A DNA stretch of 64,000 nucleotides from Acetobacter vaccinii (GTDB taxonomy: Bacteria; Pseudomonadota; Alphaproteobacteria; Acetobacterales; Acetobacteraceae). The stretch lies in NCBI RefSeq assembly GCF_008365315.1, contig NZ_CP043506.1, positions 62,001-126,000 on the forward strand, in the 5' to 3' direction. The notes below the pieces were generated by a model that worked only from the letters and a program-made list of their open reading frames with translations, did not search any database and was not told the origin of the DNA. The position numbers were made by a program, and so were the translations under genes. Numbering within the stretch: position 1 is the first letter of the stretch; every line of letters begins with the position of its first letter. Shown here one piece after another: positions 39,119 to 50,400 of this stretch.

Positions 39119-41259
39119 CCGACATGCTTGCTCACTCCATAGGCTTTGCACCGCTGGTGCCGCTCTGGCTGCTGGCTGTGCTTGGTCTGCTTGCCCTTGT
39201 CCTGTGCGGCGCTGGCCTGCGGTATGGGGGCAGGCTTGCTGCCCTGCTACGGCTCGGGGCGGTGGCCCTGCTGCTGTTCTGGCTAGCTGGCCCGCAGCGC
39301 CTGCGCGAGAGCTGGCACAACCTGCCGCAGACTGCCCTGTTGCTGGTCGATCAGTCGCCCTCCATGTCGCTTGGGCAACGCGCCACCATTGCCCGCAAGG
39401 TAGCGGATGTTATCGCCCATACGCAAACCCCTGACCTGACCATTCGTACCGTCAGCGTGCGTGAAAACGGCCATGAAGGCACCCGCCTGTTTGACGCGCT
39501 GGATCAGGCGGCGGCGGACATTCCCCCCGCCCGCCTTGCCGGCGCGATCATGATCACCGATGGCCAGAATACGGACACACCCGCAGCCATTCCCGAGCGG
39601 CTGCGCCCGGCGGATGATCACGGCCACCACACAACCCTGCCCCTGCATGTTCTGCTCACCGCTCCGGGGGAGGAAACTGACCGCAGGCTACGTGTCCTGT
39701 CTGCTCCCCCCTATGCCATTGCGGGGCAGACCGCCACACTGCGGGTCGTCGTGGATGATACAGGCCCAGGCACCCACGCGGGCACCCCCGTCACCCTGAC
39801 CGTGCATATGAATGGCGAGGCCACACAGACGATTGCCGCCCGCACGGGGGAACCCCAGGATATTACCGTGCCTGTCGCGCATCCGGGGCAGATCCTGCTT
39901 GATGTTGCGGTCTCCCCCCTTGAGGGCGAAGTCTCGGCGCTGAATAACCAGACGGTCATTCCCATTACCGGCATTCGTGACAGGCTGCGGGTGCTGCTGG
40001 TGTCCGGCACACCCAATCAGGGCGAGCGCGTGTGGCGCAGGTTGCTCAAGGCCGACCCGGCGGTGGACCTCATCCACTTCACCATTCTGCGGCCCCCGGA
40101 AAAGGATGACGGCACACCGCTGTCCGATCTGGCCCTGATCGCCTTCCCTGTACGCGAGTTGTTTCAGGACAAGATTGACCAGTTTGACCTGATCATTCTC
40201 GATGGTTTTGAGAACCGGCATATCCTGCCCCGCACCTATCTCGACAACATCGCGTGGTTTGTACGCAAGGGCGGTGGGCTGCTGCTGACAGCAGGACCGG
40301 AGTTTGTCGGCCCAGGGTCGTTACAGGACACGCCGGTGGGCGACATTCTGCCTGCCCATGTCGCGGGTGAAAGCAGCATGATGGCGCAACGCTTCCGCCC
40401 CCGGTTGACAGACACCGGGCAGAAGCACCCTGTCACGGCATCCCTCCCCGGTGCGCCACAGGCTGACACGCCCGATGCCACACTCAACGTGCCTGGCGCA
40501 TGGGGGCCGTGGTACCGTGCGCTCCGGCCCGACAGCACCCATGGGCAGGTCCTTATGGCCGGGCCTGACAGCTCCCCCCTGCTGGTGCTTGATCGCGTTG
40601 GCAAGGGCCGCGTGGCCCTGCTGCTGTCTGACCAGATATGGCTTTGGTCCCGGGGGGAAGGTGGCGGTGGCCCACAGGCTGAACTGCTGCGCCGTATCTC
40701 CCACTGGCTGATGAAAGAGCCGGAACTGGAGGAAGAACAGCTTGCCGCCAGTATGGCCGATGGCACGCTGCATATAACCCGCAGGAGCCTGACCAACACT
40801 GCGGACACCACTGTCAGCGTCACCGGCCCCGATGGACACAGCCAGAAAGTGCCCCTGCACGCCAATGCCGCCGATGGGGTGCAGACCGCAAACCTGCCGG
40901 CCACCGCCAATGGCATCTGGCAGGTTACAGACGGGGTGCATACAGCGTACGCGGCACCAACCCAGAGCGACACGGCCGAATTTACCGACCTGAGAGCAAC
41001 GGCCGACCACCTTGCGGGCATGGCCCAGCAGACGGGAGGCGGTGTTTTCTGGCTTGGCACGTCTGACAGCCTGCATATTCCCACAATCAAGGCTGCAAAC
41101 GGCTCCACCCTGCATGGGGCAGACTGGCTGGGCTTCCCCCACAGGGGGGCGCATACGGTTACGGGGCGCACGACATCGCCCCTGCTGCCCGCCTGGCTTG
41201 TGCTGAGCCTGACTCTTGCGCTGCTGTGCGTGGCCTGGTGGCGGGAGGGTCGACGCTAA
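39115..41259 (+). CDS. VWA-like membrane protein of the moxR operon
   Basis: A 714-residue protein with two N-terminal helices (about 14-60) and one at the C-terminus (about 690-708). In between lies a VWA-like domain with a MIDAS motif LLVDQSPSMSLG (Asp 79, Ser 81, Ser 83) and AGAIMITDGQNTD. A later segment (LLTAGPEFVGPGSLQDTPV) has a glutamine-amidotransferase-like fold without an obvious catalytic Cys. It overlaps the DUF4159 gene by 4 bases. A likely client of MoxR in the periplasmic membrane; function unknown. Confidence 0.88.
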
Positions 41260-41336
41260 CGCCACTCCAGCCCAACGCCTTTGCGGCTTATCCGCGCTGT
41301 GATAAAACAGTACGCCTGTGCACTGATGGACTGATC

Positions 41337-41936
41337 ATGACCCGTTTTTCCCGCCTTGTAGCCTCTACATTAGTCCTGTGCGGACTGACGACCGCCTTAT
41401 CGACCCCTGTTCTGGCTGCCTCGGAAGGGGAAGATCAGGCCGCGGCCGCCGAGGCGGCTGAAAAAGCCGAAAGCAGACAGGCGGCCAAGCAAGCCGCCCC
41501 GCCAGCGGCCATCCCCGGTGCGGAAGGGCTGGACGAAGACAATGGCGACCATGTCGGCAAGGATGTGGAGCCCACAGCAGCGCTGTTTGACGCCATCAAC
41601 CGTGGCAGCGTGTCCGCCGCCAAGGAAGCCGTGAACCGTGGCGCTGACCTGGAAGGCCACAATATTCTGGGGCAGACCCCGCTGGACATGTCCATCGACC
41701 TCAACCGCAACCCCATTACCTTCCTGCTGCTGTCCCTGCGTGGTTCGGACTCCATCCGCACGGCCGGTGGACGGGGCGGACGGCGTATGCGTGCCAGCAT
41801 TTCCGGCGGTCTGAGTGGCGATGTGGATGATGGTGATACGGCAAGCTACGCCCCCTCCGCCCCAGCCCGGCACTACGATACCTCCGGTGGCACAACCCGC
41901 CCGTCGGAAGGCTTTCTGGGCTTTGGTGGCAGCTAA
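41337..41936 (+). CDS. Secreted ankyrin-repeat-like protein
   Basis: About 199 residues. The signal peptide runs to about residue 27 (STPVLA), followed by an Ala/Glu/Gln-rich charged segment, then one or two ankyrin-like units (ALFDAINRGSVSAAKEAVNRGADLEGHNILGQTPLDMSIDLN) and a Gly/Arg/Ser-rich tail ending FLGFGGS. ATG 41337 begins the signal; a longer frame overlaps the upstream gene. It should be periplasmic. No function can be assigned. Confidence 0.78.
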   Translation: MTRFSRLVASTLVLCGLTTALSTPVLAASEGEDQAAAAEAAEKAESRQAAKQAAPPAAIPGAEGLDEDNGDHVGKDVEPTAALFDAINRGSVSAAKEAVNRGADLEGHNILGQTPLDMSIDLNRNPITFLLLSLRGSDSIRTAGGRGGRRMRASISGGLSGDVDDGDTASYAPSAPARHYDTSGGTTRPSEGFLGFGGS

Positions 41937-42316
41937 GACCCAAGCCGGTCTGGCGACGAAATGCTCAGTCGGACCGGTTGTGTAGCGGCTTGATACCAGC
42001 CCGAGCTCTTTTTCGGGCTGCTTCAAAAACACAGATTAAAAAGCTGACCCGCGCATGCCGGGTTCGACATAAATTGGCATCACTGTGCCGACTGCCGTGC
42101 CATCACATATTAATACCATTAGTTATAAAATGTGACCTGCCGCGCAGAGACAGGTTTTGTAACGAGAGAACCGGAGTGCTTATCGGACAAGCCTCCGTCA
42201 GGCAAACGTAACCGATTTCAGCAGTGACTTCTGCACGCGTGGGCCGTATCGCCGTTAACGTCCTGACACCCGCCTGCTCTGCACATTGCCAGACACCGCA
42301 ACAATGGCCGGCTCCG
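41937..42316. other. Intergenic region between convergent genes, no gene seen
   Basis: This 380-base gap separates the ankyrin-like gene from the ccrM stop. It holds a perfect 8-base hairpin, CAGCCCGA...TCGGGCTG (41997-42020), and an AT-rich patch with TTATAAAATG near 42123. No T-tract follows the hairpin, so termination is uncertain. The GGGTTCGA at about 42060 is not part of a tRNA fold. I find no credible reading frame. Confidence 0.5.
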
Positions 42317-43420
42317 TCAGCCCGCAGCAGCGGCGCGCAGGGTTTCCTGCCGCAGGACATCGAGCGGATGCAGTGCGCCTTCCCGCTCAAAATGCCAGAA
42401 TGTCCAGCCATTGCAGGACGGCGCATTGGTCAGCACAGCCCCCATTTTATGAATGGACCCACGCTGCCCGGCGCAGACGAGAGAACCATCGGGCGCTACC
42501 ACAGCCTGCACGCGGCGCTTTTTGTCATACACGACCGTGCCAGCGACAATAACACCCTGCTCCACCAGGCTCCCAAAAGGCACACGGGGGGCCTCACGCT
42601 TGTCCTGTGTGGTCCGCACGGCTTCTTCCGTCATCGGCACTTCACGCGCCACGCGAGCCATGGCGGCCTCAACGTAGTCGGGATGGCGCTCAATCCCGAC
42701 AAAATGGCGGCGCAGACGGCGGGCCATGGCCGCAGTCGTACCCGACCCCGAGAACGGGTCCAGCACGACATCATTCACCGTAGTCGAGGCCAGCAGAACG
42801 CGATGCAGAAGGCTTTCGGGCTTCTGCGTCGGGTGCAGTTTCAGTCCATGCTCATTGCGCAGGCGCTCGTTGCCTGTGCACAGGGGCAGGTACCAGTCCG
42901 AGCGCATCTGCACATCATCGTTCAGAGCTTTCATGGCCTGATAGTTAAAGCGATAGCGGCTGTCCGGCCCACGGGCTGCCCAGATCAGGGTTTCATGCGC
43001 GTTGGTAAAGCGCCGCCCCCGGAAGTTGGGCATGGGGTTGGACTTACGCCAGACAATATCGTTCAAAATCCAGAACCCGAGGTCCTGCAGGATCGCGCCC
43101 AGACGGTAGATATTGTGGTAAGAGCCGATCACCCAGATTGTGCCGTCCTTATGCAGCAGGCGGCGGGCCTCTGACAGCCAGGAACGGGTGAAGCGGTCAT
43201 ACTCCTCGAGATCGGAGAACTTGTCCCAATCGTCATCCACACCATCGACAAGGCTGTCGTCGGGCCGGCGCAATTCACCACGGAGCTGGAGGTTATAGGG
43301 CGGGTCTGCGAAAATGCAGTCCACGGAGCCTGTGGGCAGACCGCGCATGACATCAACACACTCACCACGCAGAATCTGGTCGAGCGGAAGCTCCATGGAA
43401 ACCGATTTCGCGCCATTCAT
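42317..43420 (-). CDS. ccrM: CcrM-type adenine methyltransferase (GANTC)
   Basis: The 367-residue beta-class N6-adenine methylase has the catalytic DPPY (about 39-42, [14 protein letters not shown]), HPTQKP (196-201) and the S-adenosylmethionine site DPFSGSGTT (221-229). It also carries the C-terminal CcrM extension ([31 protein letters not shown]), which suits GANTC recognition and cell-cycle control of the chromosome. Length matches Caulobacter CcrM (358). The ATG at 43420 overlaps the rnhB stop as ATGA. Its leader region carries clustered GANTC sites. Confidence 0.95.
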   Translation of the reverse strand: MNGAKSVSMELPLDQILRGECVDVMRGLPTGSVDCIFADPPYNLQLRGELRRPDDSLVDGVDDDWDKFSDLEEYDRFTRSWLSEARRLLHKDGTIWVIGSYHNIYRLGAILQDLGFWILNDIVWRKSNPMPNFRGRRFTNAHETLIWAARGPDSRYRFNYQAMKALNDDVQMRSDWYLPLCTGNERLRNEHGLKLHPTQKPESLLHRVLLASTTVNDVVLDPFSGSGTTAAMARRLRRHFVGIERHPDYVEAAMARVAREVPMTEEAVRTTQDKREAPRVPFGSLVEQGVIVAGTVVYDKKRRVQAVVAPDGSLVCAGQRGSIHKMGAVLTNAPSCNGWTFWHFEREGALHPLDVLRQETLRAAAAG

Positions 43421-44046
43421 GCCTGCTTCTCCGTCTGTCCGGCCGCTACCTGCCTGCGCACCGTGCCAAATGTTTTCCTGTGATGGGGGGAAATACCCGC
43501 AGCCCCAAGGGCCTGCCGGTGTGCTGCCGTGCCGTAGCCCGCATTGCGCTGCCAGTCGTAGTCCGGCCAACGGGCACCCAGGCGGGCCATAATGCGGTCC
43601 CGCACGACCTTGGCGACAATGGATGCCGCTGCAATGGACAGGCTAAGCCCGTCCCCGCCGACAATGGCCTGTGCGCTACACCCAAAGGCGGGCAGCTTGT
43701 TGCCGTCCACCAGCACATGGTCGGGCAGACGGGGCAGCCGTGCCACCGCCCGCTGCATGGCCAGATGGGCGGCGTTATGGATGTTCAGCGCATCCACTTC
43801 CTGCGTGGATGCCGCACCAATGCCAATTTCCACCCCTGCGACTGATGGCAGGCGTGCGGCAATGGCCTCGCGCACGGCGGGCTTGAGTTTTTTGGAATCA
43901 TCCATAATGGCGGCGAGGTCATCTGGCACGCCGGCCGAGAACACCACAGCCGCTGCCACAACGGGGCCGGCCAGCGGGCCACGGCCCACTTCGTCCACCC
44001 CGGCGACCCGTCCGCCATGGTTCTGTTCTCGCGTAAAATCCGGCAT
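43417..44046 (-). CDS. rnhB: Ribonuclease HII
   Basis: The 209-residue enzyme cuts RNA in RNA-DNA hybrids and removes single ribonucleotides from DNA. Motifs are [15 protein letters not shown] with Asp 18 and Glu 19, [14 protein letters not shown] with Asp 114, and [12 protein letters not shown], so the active site is complete. It is the first gene of a two-gene operon with ccrM, sharing a 4-base overlap. GAGGGG stands just before the ATG. Confidence 0.96.
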   Translation of the reverse strand: MPDFTREQNHGGRVAGVDEVGRGPLAGPVVAAAVVFSAGVPDDLAAIMDDSKKLKPAVREAIAARLPSVAGVEIGIGAASTQEVDALNIHNAAHLAMQRAVARLPRLPDHVLVDGNKLPAFGCSAQAIVGGDGLSLSIAAASIVAKVVRDRIMARLGARWPDYDWQRNAGYGTAAHRQALGAAGISPHHRKTFGTVRRQVAAGQTEKQA

Positions 44047-44071
44047 TGCCCCTCTTTCCGTCCATTTTGAA

Positions 44072-44112
44072 CGACTCGGCTAAAACAGCCGAGTCGCTCA
44101 TTTGCGACTCGC
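44072..44112 (-). promoter_or_regulatory. rnhB-ccrM leader with GANTC cluster and mutually exclusive hairpins
   Basis: Three GANTC sites (44073, 44091, 44106) fall within 38 bases. CGACTCGGCT (44072-44081) pairs perfectly with AGCCGAGTCG (44087-44096), while CGAGTCGC (44090-44097) pairs perfectly with GCGACTCG (44105-44112). Both stems use the middle segment, so only one can form. The region lies 26-66 bases before the rnhB start. A fourth site is at 44150. Confidence 0.6.
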
Positions 44113-44131
44113 AGGGACAGGAGAAGCATTT

Positions 44132-44163
44132 TTTTACCGGGATATGCAAGAGTCCCGGTAAAA
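44132..44163. repeat. Perfect 11-base inverted repeat
   Basis: TTTTACCGGGA (44132-44142) and TCCCGGTAAAA (44153-44163) enclose a 10-base loop, which begins the GANTC at 44150. It lies just after the CsbD-like gene. The T-rich side is upstream on both strands, opposite to a normal terminator, so it may be an operator or an RNA structure. Confidence 0.6.
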
Positions 44164-44171
44164 TGATTTTG

Positions 44172-44477
44172 TCAGGAACGCTTGCGACGGGGGAAAAGCA
44201 GCCAGCCCAGCGCCAGGCTAAGCCCGGAAACCAGCCCTACGGACAGCAGGGGCTTGTCACGCACGAAAGTAACAATTTTTTCCACCGTGCTTTCGCCTTC
44301 CTCATACAGATCAGCGAAATCCTGCTGCATATGGCCAGCAAACTGGTCAAACTTGCCTTCTGCCTGCAGGCCGATGTCCCCTGTCAGGCCGCCTACTGCG
44401 TCCTTGACATGTCCTTTGACATCCTTGGCCACGCCCTGAATTTCGTTTTCAGCGTTCTTGATCTTGTCGTCAGTCAT
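44172..44477 (-). CDS. CsbD/DUF883-like stress protein
   Basis: The 101-residue protein combines a CsbD-like N-terminus (KIKNAENEIQGVAKDVKGHVK, GGLTGDIGLQAEGKFDQFAG) with a C-terminal membrane helix (LLSVGLVSGLSLALGWLLF) ending in a basic anchor, as in DUF883/YqjD proteins. Such proteins rise under general stress and may tether ribosomes or coat the membrane. AAAGGA precedes the ATG. Transcribed alone, divergent from the MFS gene. Confidence 0.85.
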   Translation of the reverse strand: MTDDKIKNAENEIQGVAKDVKGHVKDAVGGLTGDIGLQAEGKFDQFAGHMQQDFADLYEEGESTVEKIVTFVRDKPLLSVGLVSGLSLALGWLLFPRRKRS

Positions 44478-44597
44478 GACATAGTCCTTTCAGGCTCTGA
44501 TCGTGCGGCCTGGGTTCCATGCGCCAGCAGGGCTGGCTATTGGAAGCCGCACGACTGATAAACGGTATCAGACCGCAAAAACGCGCCGCTGGCTAGC

Positions 44598-46001
44598 ATG
44601 GCTTTTCCCACACGTACTCAACTCATCGCGCTGACTGTTTCGTCCCTGCTGTTCATGGAACAGCTCGATGGCACAATTCTGTCCACCGCCCTGCCCGCTA
44701 TCGCGCAGAGCCTGCATGTTGATACGGTTTCAACATCGGTCGCCCTTACATCCTATATCGTCGGACTTGCCATTTTTATTCCCGCTTCTGGCGCGCTGGC
44801 AGACAGGATAGGCAGCCGCACGGTGCTGCTGGTGGCTATTTCCATTTTCGTGCTGTGTTCGCTGTTGTGCGCAGGGGCTCATTCCCTGCCATTTCTGGCT
44901 GCCATGCGGGCCTTGCAGGGTGTGGGTGGCGCCCTGATGGTGCCGGTAGGGCGGCTGGTCGTCATCCGTGGCACCCCGCGCGACCAGCTTGTGCGGATCA
45001 TGACGTGGATGACACTGCCTGCAACACTTGGCCCCCTGCTGGGGCCAGTGGTGGGCGGCTTTGTCACCACATGGCTGTCGTGGCGGTGGAACTTTTACAT
45101 CAACATCCCCGTAGGGCTGCTGGGGCTGGCGTTAACCTGGCGCTATATCCCGCAAGTGCATGAACCCTCACCCTCGCCCTTTGACTGGCATGGGCTGTGC
45201 CTGTCTGGCGGGGGACTGGCTGTTCTGTCTGTTTTTGCCGAACTGTTCAGCCACGGGGCGGGCAACTGGGCCGTGCTTGCCACCCTGCTGGGCGCAGGGC
45301 TGATGCTGATGGTGCTGTACATGCGCCATGCAGCCCACCTTGCCGCCCCGCTGCTGGACTTCAGGTTGATGCACTTTGCAACCTTCCGCGCGTCACTTCT
45401 GGCTGGGGCGGCCTCACGCATTGCTGTGGGGTCCATGCCTTTCCTGCTGCCTGCGTATCTTCAGCTTGGCAGCGGGCTGAGTGCGGCACAGAGTGGGCTT
45501 GTCACCTTTATTGCGCCGGTGGGCGCTATTCTGACACGGCCTTACGTGCCTGCGCTGCTCAAACACTGGGGCTTTCGTCGGGTGCTGATGGTCAATGGCG
45601 TTTCGGCCGCTATCGTTTTTGGCCTGATTGCGCTCTACCGGCCCAGCCACCCGCTATGGACGCTCTCTCTGGTGCTGATTGTCGCCGGGGCCACGCAGTC
45701 CATCCAGTTCTCGGCCTATAATACCGTTGCCTATGCCGATATCCCTCCCGGCCGGATGAGTGCTGCCACAAGCCTCTACGCCACCATGCAGCAGATCATG
45801 CTCTCCGCGGGGATTTGTGTGGCCGCTGCGGTCTTGACGCTGCTGGGTGATGTGCGTGGCCATGCCCAGCCAACCTCGGGTGATTTTTCTGTCGCCTTTG
45901 CCGTCACAGGGCTGATTTCCCTGCTGGCCAGCCCTCTTTGCGCCATAATGCCAGTCAATGCTGGCGCGCAAATGAGTGGCAATCTCAAAAAGCCCAGCTA
46001 G
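44598..46001 (+). CDS. MFS drug exporter, DHA2 family
   Basis: A 467-residue transporter with about 14 helices. LDGTILSTALPAIAQSL in helix 1, GALADRIGSRTVLLVAI between helices 2 and 3, and LPATLGPLLGPVVGGFVTTWLSWRWNFYINIPVG in helices 5-6 are DHA2 motifs. Unlike the emrB gene elsewhere in the window it has no adaptor gene. It probably exports a small hydrophobic compound. It lies 259 bases before the RND operon. Confidence 0.9.
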   Translation: MAFPTRTQLIALTVSSLLFMEQLDGTILSTALPAIAQSLHVDTVSTSVALTSYIVGLAIFIPASGALADRIGSRTVLLVAISIFVLCSLLCAGAHSLPFLAAMRALQGVGGALMVPVGRLVVIRGTPRDQLVRIMTWMTLPATLGPLLGPVVGGFVTTWLSWRWNFYINIPVGLLGLALTWRYIPQVHEPSPSPFDWHGLCLSGGGLAVLSVFAELFSHGAGNWAVLATLLGAGLMLMVLYMRHAAHLAAPLLDFRLMHFATFRASLLAGAASRIAVGSMPFLLPAYLQLGSGLSAAQSGLVTFIAPVGAILTRPYVPALLKHWGFRRVLMVNGVSAAIVFGLIALYRPSHPLWTLSLVLIVAGATQSIQFSAYNTVAYADIPPGRMSAATSLYATMQQIMLSAGICVAAAVLTLLGDVRGHAQPTSGDFSVAFAVTGLISLLASPLCAIMPVNAGAQMSGNLKKPS

Positions 46002-46260
46002 ACAGGACCCGCCGACACCGCCACAATGACGCCGCCAATGGTTTGGATACTCGGCCCGTGTGCCCCCGCGCCACCACCCCGATGCCCAACCTGCGGTGAC
46101 GTGTACGCATGATACCATCCATTCGAGAGACAGACATTTGATACTGGCCACGCACTGCCACAGGCCCACCATGGCGCTGCTGACCAGGCCCGCCCCTGCT
46201 GTCGGGTCCTTTCCTATTCTCGCCCCGCCCCCTCCACACGGTGAATGAACAGCACGCTCC

Positions 46261-47475
46261 ATGGACGACCATAGCCCGGCCTCCCCCCCTTCTGCCTCCC
46301 CCTCCGCACACCGCCGCAAGCGTCGGCTGCTTGGTGGCGCGGCTGTTATCGGTGTCTGCGTACTGGCCTTTGCCTTCCTGCGCCCCCATGGCAAGGAGGG
46401 TGGCACCCACGGCCACCATACGGGGGAACTGCCACAGCCCGTAGCCGTGCAAGCCGCCAAAACAGGCAGCATGCCCGTGGTGCTGACAGAACTGGGCACG
46501 GTCATTCCCATCACCAACGTGACGGTCCAGACCAGGGTGGAGGGCTACCTGCTGGAGGTACTGTTTACCGAAGGGCAGCATGTTCACAAAGGCGACCAGC
46601 TGGCCCTGATCGACCCCCGCCCTTACCAGGTACTGCTGAAACAGTATGAAGGCCAGCTTGCCCATGATCAGGCCCAGCTTGATCAGGCCCGCGTGGACAA
46701 CGCCCGCTACCAGCGCCTGATCCGCCAGGACAGTATTGATGCCAAAACCGCGCGTGATCAGGAATTTATGGTCAAGCAGCTTGAGGGCACGGTCAAATCC
46801 GATCAGGCGCAGGTGGATAATGAAAAACTGCAACTGATCTACTGCCATATTACCGCCCCGGTGGACGGGCGCATTGGTATCCGCGCCGTGGACAAAGGCA
46901 ACTTTATTGCTGCCGGTCAGTCTGGCGGGCTGGCAACGCTGGCGCAGATGCAGCCCATATCAGTCATCTTCACAGTTCCGCAGAACCAGTTGCCTGAAGT
47001 ACTGGAAGAACTGCACACCAAGAAATCCCTGCCTGTTGAAGCCTGGGACAGCGCCAACTCCGCCAAGATTGCTGATGGTGCCACCAGCGTGCTGGATAGC
47101 GAAATTGATACCGCCACCGGCACGGTGCGGATGCGCGCCATTTTCCCCAATGAGGACGAGCACCTTTTCCCCAACCAGTTCGTCAACGCCCATCTACGCC
47201 TCAAAACGCTTGAGCATGCCCTGCTGATCCCCACGACCGCCGTGCAGACCGGGCCATCAGGCCAGTTTGTCTATGTGGTCAAACCGGATGACACAGTCAG
47301 CGTGCAGACTGTCACCACCGGCATGTCGGACGCCACGAATACGGTGATCCTGACCGGGGTGAAGGATGGCGACAGAGTTGTCACCGATGGCACAGACCAC
47401 CTGCGGGCCGGGGCTAAAGTCAGCATACCCGCAGCCGCAGCACCCTCCACCGCCACAGGCAACGCAACGCCGTGA
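46261..47475 (+). CDS. mdtA: RND efflux adaptor (MdtA type)
   Basis: A 404-residue membrane-fusion protein: a cytoplasmic start rich in Ser/Pro/His, one helix (about 24-38), barrel-sandwich and hairpin segments (VTVQTRVEGYLLEVLFTEGQ, ITAPVDGRIGIRAVDKGNFI) and beta-barrel parts (VSVQTVTTGMSDATNTVI). It joins the RND pumps encoded next to the outer-membrane factor. First gene of a tight four-gene operon; the stop overlaps the GTG of the next gene. Confidence 0.93.
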   Translation: MDDHSPASPPSASPSAHRRKRRLLGGAAVIGVCVLAFAFLRPHGKEGGTHGHHTGELPQPVAVQAAKTGSMPVVLTELGTVIPITNVTVQTRVEGYLLEVLFTEGQHVHKGDQLALIDPRPYQVLLKQYEGQLAHDQAQLDQARVDNARYQRLIRQDSIDAKTARDQEFMVKQLEGTVKSDQAQVDNEKLQLIYCHITAPVDGRIGIRAVDKGNFIAAGQSGGLATLAQMQPISVIFTVPQNQLPEVLEELHTKKSLPVEAWDSANSAKIADGATSVLDSEIDTATGTVRMRAIFPNEDEHLFPNQFVNAHLRLKTLEHALLIPTTAVQTGPSGQFVYVVKPDDTVSVQTVTTGMSDATNTVILTGVKDGDRVVTDGTDHLRAGAKVSIPAAAAPSTATGNATP

Positions 47476-50400
47476 ACCCCTCCGCCATTTTCATCCGCAG
47501 GCCGGTCGCAACCACGCTGCTGATGCTGGCCATTTTTCTGGCTGGCCTTCTGGGCTACCATTTCCTGCCCATTTCCGCCCTGCCTCAGGTGGACTACCCC
47601 ACCATTACGGTGGACACGTTCTACCCCGGTGCCGGGCCGGATGTCATGGCGACCTCCGTTACCGCGCCGCTGGAAACACAGTTCGGCCAGATGCCGGGGC
47701 TGGACCAGATGACATCACGCTCATCCGGTGGGGCGTCTGTCATCACCCTGCGGTTTGACCTGTCGATGTCGATGGATGTGGCCGAGCAGGAAGTGCAGGC
47801 CGCCATCAACCAGGCCAACTCCCTGCTGCCGACCGACCTGCCCGCTCCGCCTGTTTACGCCAAGGTCAACCCCGCCGACACACCCGTGCTGACACTGGGC
47901 ATTACCTCGGCCACCATCCCCCTGCCCGAGGTGGAAGACTATATCGACACCCGGCTGGCCCAGAAGGTCAGTCAGATTTCGGGCGTCGGGCTGGTCAGCC
48001 TGTCGGGTGGCAACCGCAAGGCCATACGGGTGCGGGTCAATGTGCCCAAGCTGACATCCTACGGGATCGACATGGACACGTTGCGCACGACCATCGGCAA
48101 CGTCAACGTCAACTCCCCCACAGGCACGTTTGACGGTGCAAAGCGGGCAGCCACCTTGCGGATGGACGGGCAGATTACCAGCACACAGGTGCTGCTGGAT
48201 CAGGTTATTGCCTATCAGAACAGTGGGCCGGTGCGGATCCGCGACATTGCATCGGTTGTGATCGGGGCGGAAAACACCCAGCTTGCCGCATGGGCCAACA
48301 AGACCCCGGCCCTGATCATGAATGTCCAGCGTCAGCCCGGCGCGAACGTGATTGCGGTGGTGGACAATATCAAGGCCGCCCTGCCCACCCTGCGCCAGAC
48401 CCTGCCCCCCGGCATTGATATTGTGCCGCTGACCGACCGTACCACCACCATCCGTGCCTCGGTCGCGGATGTGCAGTTGGAACTGTTTCTGGCGCTGGTA
48501 CTGGTGGTTGCTGTTATTTTTGTCTTCCTGCGTAATGTCCCGGCCACCATTATTCCGGGCCTGTCTGTGCCGCTGTCCATTGTGGGCACGCTGGCCATTA
48601 TGTACCTGCTCAACTTCTCACTCGATAACCTGTCCCTTATGGCGCTGACCATCGCCACCGGCTTCGTGGTGGACGATGCCATTGTGATGATCGAGAACAT
48701 CTCCCGCTATATCGAAGCGGGGGAAGACCGGATGACGGCGGCCCTCAAAGGCTCGGGGGAAATTGGCTTTACCATTATCTCCCTCACCATCTCCCTCATC
48801 GCGGTGCTGATCCCGCTGCTGTTCATGAGCGATGTGGTCGGCCGCCTGTTCCATGAATTTGCGCTGACACTGGCCACCGCCATTGTCATTTCGGCCATCG
48901 TCTCGCTTACCCTTGTGCCGATGATGTGTGCGCGCATCCTGACCGAGCGCCCGCATGATGTCAGCGCTGCGGCAACCCCCTTCCAGCGCTGGTCCGCCCG
49001 TATGGAAGAAGCAACCCAGCGCCTGATCAGCTTTTATGACAGGCTGCTGGACGTAGTGCTGGCCCACCAGAAGCTGACACTTGCCGTCGCTGTCGGCACA
49101 CTTGTGCTGACTGGCGTGCTGGGCTGGACCATTCCCAAAGGCTTTTTCCCCGTGCAGGACACCGGGGTTATTCAGGGCATATCCGTCGCAGCACAGAGCA
49201 TCTCCTTCGATAGCATGAAACAGCATCAGGAGGCTCTGGCGGCTGTGGTGCTGCAAGACCCTGATGTGGCCTCGCTCTCCTCCTTCGTCGGGGTGGACGG
49301 GCAGAACGCCACACTCAACCAGGGCCGCTTTCTGATCAATCTGAAGCCCCACGACAGCCGCTCCGCCCCCATGGCCGATATTGTCCGCCGGATCGAGGCG
49401 GAAACCCGGCAGGTGGCAGGCATTACCCTGTACCTGCAACCTGTGCAGGACCTGTCGCTGGACACCACTGTGACCGCCACGCAGTACCAGTTCCTGCTGG
49501 AAAACCCGGATTATGACGCCTTTAAAACCTGGGTTCCCAAGCTGATTGAACGCCTGCGTAAAGAACCCGCGCTGACGGATGTCACATCCGACCTTCAGGC
49601 CGAAGGGCTTGTCGCGCGGGTCACGCTGGACCGACCCACAGGGGCGCGCTACTCCATCACGCCGCAGACGGTGGATAACGTGCTGTATGACAGCTTTGGC
49701 CAGCGCCAGATTTCGACCATCTATACCCAGTCCAACCAGTATCGCGTGATTATGGAGGCCGACCCGCGCTTCCAGACCAGCCTGTCCTCGCTCAACCAGT
49801 TGTATATGCCCGGCATCAGCGGCAATTCGGGGGAAAGCACCACAGGCCCCACACGCTCGCCCACATCAGGGCTGGTGCCTCTGACGGCTGTTACCGCCAT
49901 TACGCAGGAAACAGCGCCGCTGCTGCTGACCCATTTTGGTCAGTTCCCCGCCACCACCATTTCCTTCAACCTGGCACCCGGTTACACGCTGGGGGATGCC
50001 ACACAGGCAATCCGTCGGGTTGAGGGCGAGATTACCCTGCCCTCATCCTTCCAGACATCCTTCCAGGGCACGGCTGCGGCTTTTGAAGGGTCTTTGGGGA
50101 ACGAGATGTTCCTGGTCGCGGCCGCCATTATCGCGGTCTATATCGTGCTGGGTATTCTCTACGAAAGCTTCATCCACCCGATCACCATTCTGTCCACCCT
50201 GCCCTCTGCCGCCATTGGTGCGCTGCTGACCCTGATGGTGGCGGGCACGGGGCTGGATGTCATGGGGATTATCGGCATTGTGCTGCTGATTGGCATCGTC
50301 AAGAAAAACGCCATCATGATGATCGACTTTGCGCTGGAAGCCGAGCGTGAACATGGCATGGACTCCCTGCAATCCATCCGCACGGCAGCCACACTGCGTT

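Noticed and set aside
41997-42020. Hairpin considered as a firm terminator for the ankyrin-like gene
   Set aside because: The 8-base stem is perfect but no T-tract follows; noted only within the intergenic region.
42050-42085. GGGTTCGA motif considered as a tRNA T-arm
   Set aside because: No acceptor, D or anticodon stems can be built around it.
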